Source: Paramecium octaurelia
Lineage: Eukaryota; Ciliophora; Oligohymenophorea; Peniculida; Parameciidae
NCBI GenBank assembly: GCA_905182995.1
Contig: CAJJDP010000122.1
Coordinates: 2,318-49,984 of the forward strand
Direction: 5' to 3'
DNA: 47,667 nt
In this document: in pieces, positions 12,604 to 25,642 of the stretch
Numbering within the stretch: position 1 is the stretch's first letter
Layout: each line of letters starts with the position of its first letter
The notes under the pieces: generated by a model
Told to the model about the DNA's origin: nothing
The model's input: only the letters and a program-made list of their open reading frames with translations
Database searches by the model: none
Translations under genes and position numbers: made by a program

Positions 12604-12972
12604 TTCTCTTATGAGACTAACTTTTTCTTTAAACTCAATAAGTCACTATACAAAACGTTAAGCCCCTTTGATGAATTTTTGAAGGATGCTCCTAAATTAA
12701 TTAATGTGCTGTAGATCTGAAACAGCATGAAATTTAGATTTTAGAAATTTACTGGAAGAAATTGAAAGTAATATAACGGTTAAGTTCTGTATAGATAGTT
12801 TAGTAAACAGTTGAGATTGGTCGAAGATCCTATAAAAGAAATCTTTGATAGGATCAAATTTCTGAGTAAGTGAGGCTTTGAAAATAAAGTGAATTTATCT
12901 CATGTTATGGAAGTTACAAATAAAGGATTTCAAGAGGAACTTGAATAATAAATTAAGAAAAAGAAGAAATGA
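12604..12972 (+). pseudogene. Degraded small gene, unknown product
   Basis: In one frame the plus strand reads FSYETNFFFKLNKSLYKTL, then KFRFQKFTGRN, then RLVEDPIKEIFDRIKFL, and ends NKGFQEELEQQIKKKKK before the TGA at 12970-12972. Two in-frame TGAs interrupt it (near 12718 and 12767). A 24-nt intron at 12866-12889 (GTAAGTGAGG...AAAG) is needed: it removes another in-frame TGA and keeps the frame. The minus strand of the first half is also open (LINLGASFKNSSKGLNVLYS), so strand assignment there is not certain. Family not recognised. Confidence 0.35.
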
Positions 12973-13014
12973 TTATTTTAAATAAAATAAATATGATTTA
13001 TATTTATCTTAATT

Positions 13015-13268
13015 AAATTTATGGCTGCAACACTCTAAGAGGCTAAGTAGCATTGGTACTGCAATTATAAAATCGTCTTTCATCAACATGTGGTGAACAT
13101 ATGATAATGGCTAATATGAAGGTTGTTTATAACCATGGGATTATTGAAGGATTAAAGCAGGACTTCATTGAATATCAACTCAAGACCAAATTATAATTTT
13201 AAGAAAAATACTATTAAGACTATCATATTCTTAAATATTGTCCTTTGGGTAAAATTGCATCCACTTGA
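13015..13268 (+). pseudogene. Protein-like fragment, unknown
   Basis: An 85-90 codon frame runs to TGA 13266-13268 with strong protein character: RGQVALVLQLQNRLSSTCGE, then HMIMANMKVVYNHGIIEGL, then KYYQDYHILKYCPLGKIAST. It lacks a good start, although an internal Met-rich stretch near 13100 could be one. No partner exon is visible. I do not recognise it. It could be an exon of an eroded gene together with the 12.6-12.97 kb segment. Confidence 0.3.
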
Positions 13269-13917
13269 TTATTATTATATCAACTTCAGAGAAAAAGTTT
13301 CTTCATTTTTGACTTAATTGTAAATAGTATAGAACTTTTGTTAAGTTAATATATTAAACAAGATAGCGCAATATGAATAGTGGATAATAATTTGTAAAGC
13401 TTCAATGTTTCAGAATGACATGATTATTAAGTGAATATTTGGATAATTCCCTAATCTCTAAGAAAAAAAGAGAATTTGAAAAATATTACTCTTTAAATAT
13501 TGATTAATTTATCCTACATTTAATCCACTGAATAGCATTTAACATTTATAGTATACACCCCCATACACTGCAAGTACATCAAATTCTTCAAAATTTTGTA
13601 AATCTGACTTCATTAATTCTCATCTACCTAAACCTTTTGAAATATTCTAACTATATTATAATATTATAAATTTATTTATACCCGTCAGTATTTAAATAAC
13701 AAACAACTTGTAGAGACTTAAACTCGATGCTTATTAGTTTGAAGTGCTCAGATTTCCGAAAGGGTTAATAATTTCTTATCTTTATTTTCCTTTTTTAAAA
13801 TAAACTTAGCGCTTGATTAAATTTTCCAATCTTAAGTGAAACTGATTGTTTATTCATTTTAATAAAATTAGGAGAGAGGAAATTTCCATTTTATTGTAAT
13901 TCATCCAATTATCTAGG

Positions 13918-14205
13918 ATGAGCCTACTTAATTTAAATATTGAATTTAAGAAATTCTAGGAAGAGTTTAGAAAACTCTAGACTTATTGATCTAAAATTGA
14001 CCAAAAAAATACTGTTTACGTTAAATTTCAATAATGTCAATCAAATTAGGATGGTGTTGCCATTTATACAAGAATACTCTAGATCAAACAAAATTGTAAT
14101 ATCAAGCAATAAATAAATGATTGTTCAATCTATGATATTTCAATTTTATTTCAATTTTTATTATGCAATACCTCTATTATACAACAACAATTTAATAAAT
14201 TTTGA
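13918..14205 (+). pseudogene. Small gene with one in-frame TGA, unknown
   Basis: ATG at 13918 opens MSLLNLNIEFKKFQEEFRKL, meets a TGA at 13987-13989, and continues in the same frame with SKIDQKNTVYVKFQQCQSNQ and DGVAIYTRILQIKQNCNIKQ to TGA 14203-14205. The frame on both sides of the stop looks coding, and no GT...AG intron removes it. A single TGG-to-TGA change would explain this, so I call it a pseudogene or a sequence error. Family unknown. Confidence 0.35.
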
Positions 14206-14314
14206 GCGTTACAAAAATCAATGCCATTTTATTTAATTAAACTTACAACCACCGAAATACACTTTTATACATCCCTTTTTCACCTCTTCTTGACTCTACT
14301 CCAACCATACTAAT

Positions 14315-14348
14315 AGGGTATGGACGGGCCGGTCTATCGCCCAACCCT
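14315..14348. other. GC-rich inverted repeat (hairpin)
   Basis: A GC-rich island in AT-rich DNA. AGGGT (14315-14319) pairs with ACCCT (14344-14348), and inside it GGGC (14326-14329) pairs with GCCC (14339-14342). It lies in the spacer between a decayed gene and the WD40 pseudogene. It has no tRNA T-loop signature on either strand. Confidence 0.5.
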
Positions 14349-14732
14349 TTATTCTAGGAGTGATTACTACCATAGGTTTTAGATACCAATTCTTTATTAA
14401 AAGATGATGTATAAATTGACCTTGTTATTTTTTTTCGAATATCAGAAAGGTATAATTCGGTATTGCAATTTTGATAAATAATTTCATCAAAAAATGCATC
14501 TATTAAAATAATTTAGGATTTCAAACAAAGTTAAAGCAAAATCAAACAAATCTTGAAGAAGTAGATGGGTGTGTTATTACTGAAAAATATGGTTGATTGT
14601 TGAATTTTTGTTTATAATTTATATTTATAAAGAATCAAAAATTGCCTAAGATTTCTTAAGCAATGAAAAATTAACTAATGGAAGTTGTAAACTCTAAATA
14701 TTTACAGAGTTTACATTTCTCCTTAACAAAAC
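14349..14732. other. Spacer before WD40 pseudogene
   Basis: AT-rich and without a convincing frame on either strand. Any promoter of the former WD40 gene would lie here. Confidence 0.35.
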
Positions 14733-16640
14733 ATGCGAGATCCCTCTAATTTCAAGAATAAAACTGAAAATATAGTAATAGAAATTCAATATTATATAAA
14801 AAAGATAATCAATGGCACTTTTCATATCAAATATCGCTGATATTAATAGCTTCTCATAACTGTTAATGCTAAAGGAAGTTGTGTGTTGAATGCCAATATG
14901 GACACGGAGTGGATTTGAAATATACAGTGCTGATCAAATTTTTTAAGAAATGGTTATCAAGAAGTTAAAAGAATATAAGCTTCATGAGGAATTTGAATTA
15001 ACCAAGTAGAGAAGGAATTTTAAATCTATTCTCTCTCAAACCCAAACTATCATAAAGAAATTTAAAGAATTAACAGAGTCTTTAAAATACATCTACGATT
15101 TTATTGAAATGGAAAACGAATCGTTTGATAATCTCATACATGAAACTCTTAATCTAGCAGACTTATCATACAACGATTTAGAAAAATTAGAATCAATTGC
15201 AGAAGGAAAAAAATTAAATGATTGGATAGATTAGAAAAATTAATATTTAATTTAATTGGAAAAGGCTTAGAGCTGGTGGGACCAAGAAGTTAAGAATTTT
15301 AGGGACAAGTTGACTAAAGAAATGAGAGAGATTATGTCATTCATTAAGTAAGTATTTATGTCATAAAAAGGATTCAACCAACTTAAAAAATAGCATAAGT
15401 TTATAAATGGAAATAAGATTTATTTGAGGTTTTAGCTTTATCAAAAAATATGGATTAATAACTATTAAGGTAATAATCGATATATTAAGAAAGGAAAAAT
15501 TACTGATTGTATTGGATTTCTTTCAAAAAATTTTAATAAGAAGCAGTAACAAGAATACGTTTCTCAGGGCGGAAATTCATTTTATTTGGATAAATTAATT
15601 ATGCTGAAAATTGTAGAAAATGATGTTATGTTTATTGCTAATCAAATCAGAAACATTCATGAAATTGAATTTAATAAAAAATTATTCCTTAATTAAATAT
15701 AAAGACATAAGGAAAGATTTAATAAATAAAATATAAGAAGAAGGGAATATAATCAAATTTTTATAATTACTCGTTCATCTTACAGCTTTAGATAACGAAT
15801 TTATCTAATGTGGATCGAATTCCCTGAATTTGTTAGTAGAATGAAGGTAATCTTATTTATCAATGCTTTGAAAATATCAGGATTAAAGAGACATCTTTAA
15901 TTGGAGCAAATTTTACGGGATACAATTTGAATGGGTCTATTTTTGAGAATGTAGATATTACAGGAATTAATTTAAATAGAGCATAATTGTTCAATTGCAA
16001 ATGGAAGAATTTATATATTTATGAATTAAATTAATTAGATACCCAGTAGTATCAGTAAAACATGTTTCTCACCTGATGGTACTGTATTAGCATCTGGTAT
16101 GACAGATAACTCTATTAGTTTATGGAATATTCAGACAGGACAATAAAAAGCTTAATTAAATGGTCATAGCGACTATGTAATATCAGTTTGCTTCTCACCT
16201 TATGGTGATACATTAGCATCTGGTAGTGCAGATAACTCAATCAAATTATGGGATGTTATGAAAGGACAACAAAACGTTTAATTGAATGGGCATATTGACT
16301 ATGTAGTTCCATTATGCTTCTCACCTGATAACGCTACTCTAGCATCTGGTAGTTGGGATATATCTATTCTAATATGGGATGTCAAGACGGGCCATTAAAA
16401 GGCCAAATTATTAGGTCATAGTAAAACAGTTTATTTAGTATGCTTCTCTCCTGATTGTACTACGTTAGCATCTGGAAGTTATGATAAGTGTAATTTTTTA
16501 TGGAATTTTAAGACTGGGAATTAAAAAGCAAGGTCATACTAGCACTGTCTATTCAATATGTTTCTCTCCTGATGGTGCAGCACTAGCATCTGGTATTAAA
16601 TAAGCAGGTCTTGATTTCATTTGATTATGAAAATTGAAAG
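14733..16640 (+). pseudogene. WD40-repeat protein pseudogene (Cys-cluster N-terminus, pentapeptide-like stretch, WD40 blades)
   Basis: The start at 14733 (MRDPSNFKNKTENIVIEIQY) leads into a Cys/His segment (CQCQRKLCVECQYGHG), a long coiled region open from 14950 to 15836 (MVIKKLKEYKLHEEFELTK onward), a pentapeptide-repeat-like stretch (SLIGANFTGYNLNGSIFENV) and about five WD40 blades (CFSPDGTVLASG, DNSISLWNIQTGQQ). WD40 propellers are protein-interaction platforms. The gene is broken at an A6 run (14798-14803), a T6 run (14939-14944), near 15840, in 16040-16062, and near 16530, where about eight bases expected between GNQKA and GHTSTV are missing. It ends after SPDGAALASGIKQAGLDFI at a TGA near 16620, truncating the propeller. 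The homopolymer breaks could be errors; the deletion and truncation are not easily explained that way. Confidence 0.8.
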
Positions 16641-17209
16641 GCATCCGAATCTCAATAGAAGGATTACAAGAAATGACTTTACAATTTTAAAATAACATGT
16701 AAAGAGAAAACAAAAGTGAAGGAGTAGTATAAAGACTTTTTTATAATTCTATTGGATAAAATAATACAGTAAGTTATAATTTAGAATTAAAACATATTTA
16801 ACCCAAGAATGATAAATTATTTTAGATTATTGGCAATGCACTTTTTTATTATAAAATAAATATTATAATGATAACAAAGAGGATTGATATTATTTAATGT
16901 AATAGCCACATTTATACAGATTCAAAAAGAAGAAAAAAATAATGACTTCGCAATATTTTGTCTTTTAATTTTACCGAAAATTTCTAAATTGAATTTACAT
17001 ATATATTCGCTTATAAAAAATTAGAAACTGAGATTGTTAAATATTTTATTTTAAATCTAATCACTTCTCTAAATTTAAAAAGATTTTAGTTTTATTTGAT
17101 GTTGATTAATGTTATCTAGTTGTTGATTTATGCCTTTGCTATTTTTAATAAATGTGCTTTCAAAATTGAAAATTTTTATTACACTCTTTTTTCTTTTCTC
17201 TTCCATTAT
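16641..17209. other. Spacer; possible C-terminal tail of the giant minus-strand gene
   Basis: The minus-strand frame of the giant membrane protein gene stays free of TGA through this region and even into the WD40 pseudogene. The true end of that gene could therefore lie here. Composition becomes low-complexity below about 17200. Confidence 0.35.
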
Positions 17210-20200
17210 GTAAGTAAATGGCCAAGATAAATTACTTATTTCGATTTTGGTTTAATCGATTTCATAAAATCATATAGTATAGTTATGAATAATACCTGAT
17301 ATTTCTTAACATAAGCTTTAAAGATGTCTAAAATAAACTAATAACAAAGTTTAATGCAAAGAAGCAAAATAAATACTTACAAAATTTGAGATGATGCCTT
17401 CTAAACTTATTATTCACTAACATATTTAGCAATTGCGACAAATATAGCAATAGAGCATATTTACACTGCTTAGAGATCTAAATTGTTTAATTTTGATTGA
17501 TTGTAAGGTTGTTACCTTCCTGCTAATATTTAATATATTAATAAAAACAATCCTAACAAAGTCGCTTTTAGGAGAATATTAGATTCGAAATAAGTCATTA
17601 TTAGGATTATGCTAATCTTTTTGGAAAATTTGATGTATTCCCAAAAGTAATTTTCTTCATTATATTCATCAAACAAATAACAGATATGTCTTCTAAATTA
17701 AATTTTATTAAATCTTTTCTTCGTAATAAACATAAATAAAAATAAAGCAAATGGGATTAAAAATCCAAATAAAACTAAACCAGGGATAGCAAATTGATAA
17801 ATCCAATAATTATGATTTGAGGAACCAAATGTTTATGTTAAGTCTCCTTAGATGTATTCAATGTTTGATATTATTCTTTTTGAAACAATTGAACAAAATC
17901 TTATAATAAATAATTTATTACTGTTTAAAAAGCCCAGAGAAATTTGAGACATATAAATATACTAATGTGTTTGAAATGATGTAAGTTTGAAACCTACCTT
18001 GAGAAGCTAAAATATATACTTGATACCCTATCAAAATAATCGCAACCTATATTAGTATCAATAAAATTGTAGCAATAATTCTTACATAAATTAATTAAAT
18101 TTAAGAAGCTTCAGATAAAAAGCAATCAAGACTAGATGCCATGAATTAAGAAGTATTACTAGTTTGATCAATGAATGAAAAGGATATAGAAAATTTGATA
18201 TTAAAAGTAAATATGACTGAAAATATCCATAAATAGATGAATAACATCTTGATGAAAATACCCTCCATATCTAAAATATCAAAATATAATTATTATACCT
18301 TTTTCCAATTTAAACAAGATTTTTCGATATCTTAGTTTAAATTGAAGTTTAGAAAATAATAGGTTAGATTTTTGAATGCTTTTTAATGTTATCAGTACAG
18401 AAATAATAGACCTTAAATTACTTTTAAATTCATACCATATAAAAGAGAAAGTTAAGGGAGTGAGAGTATTAGAAGAGCAACTATAGCATTATGAATCCTA
18501 TTAAACCTTAAAAAAATTTCCATCTCCTCTCATATTATTGTGATCACATTCCTCACACAAACCTCCAAGATGCCCCATAGAGCAAAGTTCATCTCCTACC
18601 TTCCAACCTCCTTTACAGAATTCGATATTTTTTAAACAATAATCAATGTAATCAGAATACATATTTGGCCTCCAATAACCTTCTAATAATTATATAGAAT
18701 GTGAAGATATATTTGCAAACCTTGTTTTATCAAATATTGAGCACTTTGTGGTATTATATGTAACTGAATAAAATCCCAAAGTTGATTCACAAACTTAACA
18801 TCCTTCATCAATTAAAAATTCTCCTAATTAACATTTATAGGTTCTAGAATTTATTAAATAAAATAATCTGACTTGTGAAATATCTGATGAACAATTCACT
18901 AAAATTTATAAATTTTAATTTCCGCCTTGATATGGATCATAATGAAATTAGATGGATCCTAAATCAAAGTGATTAAATTCATCAATTTAAAGAGAATTAA
19001 TCAATTTAGCATCCTCAAAAGTGTAAACCTATTTCAATTAAGTTTTTTTTTATGAAACTAAGCAAGTGATTTGATGCGCATTTTATTATAATTCATTTCT
19101 GCTATTTCTTAAAGTTATTTATACATCACTGAATATCTTCTAAACTATTTATAACTATGGTATAAAAATTTTATATTGTTTGATTACTTATTAACTTGGT
19201 ATCATCAAATACTAACTTAATGAAATAGCACCTTAATCTATTATCTTATAAGGCTTAAGATTGAGGATATTTATTGTAATGTTATTAATTTTAAGTTCCT
19301 CTGCTTACATTTCTTTTGAATTAATAAATAAGCTTAGATGAGTTGGATATTCTACCAAATTATTTGACAGAAAGTCTGCCTTGTTGAATTACAAGAATGT
19401 TTAAATCAAATTTTTTTAATTTATGTTAGCATTTTTAAATAGGTATATTCCACCTCCTTAAAATGCTAGGTTATTAATAATTGTCGATTTATTAATAATT
19501 AAATCCTTGGTATTCATGTTCAAATATATGCCACCACCTTAATTACTGGCAATATTCTTAATTATATTACAATAAATAATCTTAATTGGTATGCTGGCTG
19601 AATATATAGCAACGCCAGAACTACCATTATTTTTAAGGAAATTAGAATTCTTTATTAGACAACTCTAGCTGATCTAATTAGTTGTGGCCATATTCACGCA
19701 TCCAAATTATTTAATTTGATTAGAATCAAAGGTAAGTTCCCTAATTTTTAATGCTTTATAGTTTTCGATATTGAAAAAAATCAATCCATTTGAACAATAG
19801 GAACAATTAATATCATAAAAAACTATATTTTAAACATAAAAATTTGTATTATTTGAAGTTGATTGAAATAAAATAATGGAGCTTGATTTTTAGGTCGATT
19901 ACAAGAGCTTGATAATTTAATCAAAAGTATAAATAAGAGTTTGTTATTATAAATTTTAAATTTGAAAACATCCTTTGATCATATAATTTAATTAAGAATT
20001 ATAATAGATTGGATTAGTGCTAATTTCATAAATTGAAATACGTTAAAATTTTCCAGAATTAATATCAATAGTTTACTTTATTAATAAATCTTAATTTAAT
20101 TCTAAAAGATTAAAACCATAAAATGTTTTAATTTCTATTACCCATAATGAGGAGATTAATAAGTTTTAAACATTTATCAATTTAATTAAAGGACAACTAA

Positions 20201-23200
20201 AAATACCAGAAATAAGTATTTTGGATAACACCACATTACAATTTTGCAATTAAATTAAAGCATTAGAAGTATCAGTTATATCTATAATTTCATTTTAATT
20301 TATCATCCCTGTTTTCTAAAAGTATTTCATCCAAGCCGCCTCCTCAAAATTTATATTTACATTTTATATCATAACTTTGTTTGAATTTATACTCTAAGTT
20401 GAGAATAATATATTTATAATTGGGTTTTTCAAAGAAATACAATTTTTAATTATCACATCCTATAAAGAAATGTAATTTTTCTAGAAAGATGGACTTATTG
20501 TAAATAAAGAAGTTGCCATACGATTAAGAACATTTTCAAATACAGCATTTATGATTTTTAAGTTGAGTAAACTGTTAGTTGAATAGATAGTAATACAGCC
20601 AGAGCTATCTGCTATTTAACTTAAATCAAATTCTAAAGAATTTATTGTTAAATTGCTAAATTAGATATTTCCATCACCTTAGGTTTTTATTTCAAATACA
20701 GAACTTTTTAGGGCAATAATGTCCTAAAAAAAACAATTAAAACATGAAAATGTAGATGCAATTATTTAACTGGCTCCGCATTTATTTTTTATTATAAAGG
20801 TTTGTTATATGATTAAATTTATTTATTCCTAATCAAATTTAAGTTGATCATTTTCTAATTATAAATCGTAATATAACTCCCAAAATTCAAAAGGTAAACT
20901 ATTATGTTTCAAAACAGTATAGTTTGTTATTATGACGAATTCTGATTTCAAAGACATATATGAATTTGATGAATTAGTCAGAGCATTATGTGAGCAGTAA
21001 AGATTATTTATTGTTATGTATCCTTTATTTAAAGATACTTGAATTAACACTGCTGCTGAATCTTAAAGATCATCTAATTACTAATGAATAACATTTTTTT
21101 GAAAAAAATTGTTTTCAATCGATATATTCGTATTATATTCAGAATTTATTGACATTAGAGAGAAATAATTGGCTTGATTCTAATGGAATAATAAATTAGT
21201 AAAAAATTCCAAATTTATTAATTCAATACTTGAAGGCATATATGTCCATCTTTTTCGAGTTGATGATATTTCTATTAATTACAAATCAATTAAAAATAGT
21301 TTAATAGCCTTAATATTTTTAAAGGTAACTCTATGGTATCCAGAAATTACAAATAGTTGATAATTATAATTTTTGTATTCCATACAATTTAAATTTAAAG
21401 GAACTTTATTCTTGATATTCAGATTTTCATAAACTATGTTTGATGCAAATATTTGATAAACTTCCAAAAATTTGAATATAAGAAGGCTATTTGAATCTAC
21501 AATTTAAATATTATCAATTTCTATTTGGAAACAATTGATATTAAATAGACTAATACCTTAATAGTAAGTATCTTATCCTTAGTTAATCTAAATTTAAACA
21601 GTCGTTAATTAATAGTACATGTTTTCATTTGATATGTAAAATAGACTGGAATTTGTAAATTCATTTTGACTTACCTTGTAATTATTAACTAAACAATATA
21701 TCTTTATCTTGTTATCTGTAACAGGAGTTGTAATAAAATATGTTTCAATAAAATTGTTATTATTGATTTGGGTTTAAAACAAAGTAAAATTTTTATTAAA
21801 GACAATAATCTTTGACAGGATGATTGAATTTTTATTCAGTATTAAATTATTTATGTTAATATCTGGTAAATTAATGCAATTAAAAATTTATGAATTGAAA
21901 AATTAGCTTGATGTTATTGTTATTCCTTTAATTTCCAACTTGCTTTCATCTTAAAAATTAGTAAAAAATGTAATAAATGATGAATTTATTAATAAGCTTT
22001 AATCAATAACTAATTATTCAATATAAATTTAGACTTGACAATTAATCAGTGAAAATAATTGCGAATTAGTAATGTTACAATTTTACAAAGTCATTTTTGA
22101 TATTTTTATCTTACCTAATTACAGCTAGAAATTGATTTTAAGAAGTGAAGATTCGCTGAAATTACAGTTAACTATGGAAATGTTATTCAAAGTAATATCT
22201 CCAAATAATTCTGATTCAAATATAGAATTAGTGTTATCAAATTAATTTTTCTCAATGATAATGTTATTTAAGATGAATTTAACTTTTTAATTTTGATTTT
22301 GAAATTGAAATATATAAGGTTATATAAAAGCATAATCATCTATAATTCTTAAATATGCATTATTAATCTCTATCTCATCAAAACCAGTGAAAACTCCAGA
22401 ACCGATGTAATTATAAACAAGATTAAATTCAGATTTCAGTATTTGTAAACTAAAAATTTATTCTTTTAATTTAGTTTGTTAAGAAATATTTTCAGTACTG
22501 CTTGAAAAATTAACAAGATTAGTAGGATTATTTTAAATTTTCAAGACTTTAACTCCAATTTAATTACAATAATGGATATCAATTTTATCGTCTAAGTTTT
22601 CCTAATAAATAGACTATGTTATAATATATTCTAAATTGCAACTCTGGTTATAACAATATTTGGCAATTTAAAAATAAAAATCTATTACCACATTTTTATT
22701 CGAAATCGGTTTCATACATTTATTAGAATACATTCTGTTGACGTCTGTAACCTTAAAATATGGATTTAGTTTCTATAGCAATAATTACAAAAGTTACTTA
22801 GATTTCATCGTCAGATCTTACTATACACACTTCGCATAATTCAGGACACTTAGTGCATGAACCTCTTTCTTCACTATGAATAGGTTAATAGTACTAATAT
22901 TAATGGGCATTTTGCACAATAAAAATCTACTTTATTATTCGACTCTTAACAATCCAAACATTCTGAAGTGCAATATTTAACACAATATTTTTGTGAATTA
23001 AATGAATAACCCTCATTACATGCAATTGGTATAGGAAAAAGAAAGATAACAGAAAAACTTTTTTAATAAAAATACTGGTTTGGTAAAAATTTCATCATAA
23101 AACTCTGTATTCTCTAAATTGATGCATCAAAAAAGTTTTCTCCTTCAATTGCAATTTTTGTATACCCTAATGTCGTTTTATAACAATTTCCATTTCTGAT

Positions 23201-25642
23201 AGACGCTGTAAAACCCAAATTACAAATTATACATTTAATTTCATAAAAAGGAGTTAAAATACATTGCAAACAGTTTTCGATTAATCTACCGCAATTAATA
23301 ATTTCTGATGCTACACTAAAATCAGTAGATGATAAAGTGCAAATTTCTTAATTTTATAAATTTATAAATGACCTTAAGCAATTGGATAAGGAAGGTTCTT
23401 AATGAATGCACTATCCAATAGTAAAATCAAAAATATAATTCTCTTCACACATTGCACATCCTATGCTTAAATATTCATCTTATTCAAATTTCTCAAAATT
23501 TGCATATAAAGTAGATTATTCTAGATTTTTTTTTTCATATTCAAAACAATAGATGCAATTGTTAATAGGGCATAATTTACAATTTCTAAGTGAGGTTAGA
23601 TAATAAGGAGTTCTACAATCTTTATTATTTGGAAATTAACTTGCTGATGAAATACAAAGCCCATCTTTTAATTATATTGTCTTTCGACAGACACTACATT
23701 TTACCCCTGTCATTTCAATGAAGCACACATCACAATAATCCAAATTACATATGTAGCAAGGGTAAAATTCATTATTAAACTCGCTATAATCCTTTTAACA
23801 AAATTGATTAAAGCTTTCTTGCAATTAAGAGAAGATTTTAAAGATTATGTCATAATTAAAAAAAGTATAATTCCATGACCAATTTTATTACAAATATGGT
23901 TCTTCACCACCAAACATGAAATTATGAATTGAGCCATAATATATTTATGCTGTACTTCCTTTAAGGTCCATATAGATATTGTGGCTGCATTCTGGATTAT
24001 CCTTCCATCCCTTTATATTATTTATGCATTCTATACAAGTTATCAATTTATCAGAAATAATTGAAGGGCTTTATTATAATCAAATATTTTACCAGGGATA
24101 ACAAGAATCATGAAACTCAAAATAACCGAATTGGCAATCCTCAGTTTTTTGTAAATCCTTAATATTAAATGATTAATCAGAAAATGATAAACAATTCTAA
24201 TTAATTTAATCATCTAAATAGCTATACGGGCAGATGCAGGCTTTATGCTCAGGTATGTATATTCTATGTGATGCTTCAGAACATGATAAACAATCATTAT
24301 TGGTTGGACCATCACAATCATAGCAAGAAAAATGGCAATTTTGAGGCTATACATATTATTAGCAATTATAAAATATATTATTTCTAGTTTAAATATCCAA
24401 ATAATTCTAAAATGATTTCATTAAATTTCCATAATGTACCTAAAATAGTACGTTGCGGAATTATTAGACCGTATGTGACTTAGAATATTCATATACATCG
24501 TATGAGTCAAAAAATTATATTTAGATGAAAATTTGATTTGAATTTAGATTAATAAAAACTCTGTGCCAAAGAGAAATTTTTTGATTTATTTAAAATTCAT
24601 CAGTAATCATAAAGCTGTTATCACTATTAGTAAAATCTAAAGATACTGATGGATAATTGTAGCTATAAGTAGTAATTATTATCTTATTATTATTTGGAGA
24701 TATTTTATAGAATAATTAAAATGGGGATAGGTTAGGATTAGAGAATTATTCAAATCTAGTGTTTTTACTAATTTTTAAAAAATGATATGTAAACTCGTCG
24801 ACAACTTGATGTACTTGAGTAATTCTAAACCAACCAGCCAAAATAAATGAATCAATGTTGATGTTTTCGGAAATAAAATATTTTTAATCCAACCAAATTA
24901 AATCTTAATCTGATATTTAAGTAGTAGTAGTTTCATTGCAAGAAACCTCGGAAACAGAATCAAAATTTTGCACAAAAGATTCTATCCCACCTTTTAATTT
25001 ATCTTTATAGACTCGAGGATCAGTTATTAATTGCATATCACCCGGAAAATATGAAAATTATGTCCCTGCTTCTATTGAATTTATATTTGAATTTTGTACG
25101 ATTAAACTCCCTCCAATAATTTATTTTATCTAATTTTCTAAAAAAAACTAAGAATCTAATTTCTTTTAAAACAAAATTGAATTTTCTTTTACTATTATGA
25201 ATTCTATTATATTTGCAGAAGGGTAGTATAATAATTCAAATAAATACCATACATTTTCATATTCAGATGGGTTAATATCTATTTGATATAAATGTTATTG
25301 ACCATCTAAAGTAGCAAATGCAACAAATTTTTGTATGGTTTTACTTTCAGGGTTAAGACAATCATAATAAATTTATCCCAAACTTCTAGATGACTTTCCA
25401 ATTAAACTCTGATAATGAAAGCAATTTGAATCCCATAATCCAACAAGCCCTACTTATTATGTTATACCTAAGGGATTGTATTTAGACCAGATACCAAAAA
25501 GTATTCCTTCATCTCTTATTAATTATACATTCGTATCTATGATGTTTACTTGTAATTGATATTACTAACCTATCGATCCCGTGAAGTAGGAATAGAAAAT
25601 TTTAAATAAAGAAAAGAGATTCAAAATCTAAAATATCTTCAT
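17210..25642 (-). CDS. Giant cysteine-rich, beta-helix membrane protein
   Basis: Likely a cell-surface or vesicle membrane protein of about 2,780 residues. The start at 25642 gives a hydrophobic leader (MKIFQILNLFSLFKIFYSYF). Next come a LamG-like extracellular region (about 25.5-24.4 kb, for example GWFRITQVHQVVDEF), a Cys-rich region (about 24.3-22.8 kb, for example YCTSECLDCQ), and a long stretch with beta-helix-like repeats (NQGGGIYLNMNTK, FQGGGIYL; about 22.7-19 kb). A Cys motif follows (CSMGHLGGLCEECD) near 18.57 kb, then membrane segments (ATILLILIQVAIILIGYQVY; GLVLFGFLIPFALFLFMF). An intron at 18271-18298 is required. The frame shifts by one base near 22881-22915 and at an A5 run (17877-17881). 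Otherwise the sampled parts are open, so I treat it as a gene with possible sequence errors. The C-terminal end is uncertain because the frame stays open. Confidence 0.8.

Noticed and set aside
14320..14350. Telomere-like GGGTT/CCCAA motif as an internal telomere
   Set aside because: Only one GGGTT-type unit is present on the minus strand; Paramecium telomeres are tandem G3-4T2-3 repeats.
14300..14370. GC-rich island as a tRNA gene
   Set aside because: No acceptor/T-arm arrangement and no GGTTCNANNCC-type box on either strand.
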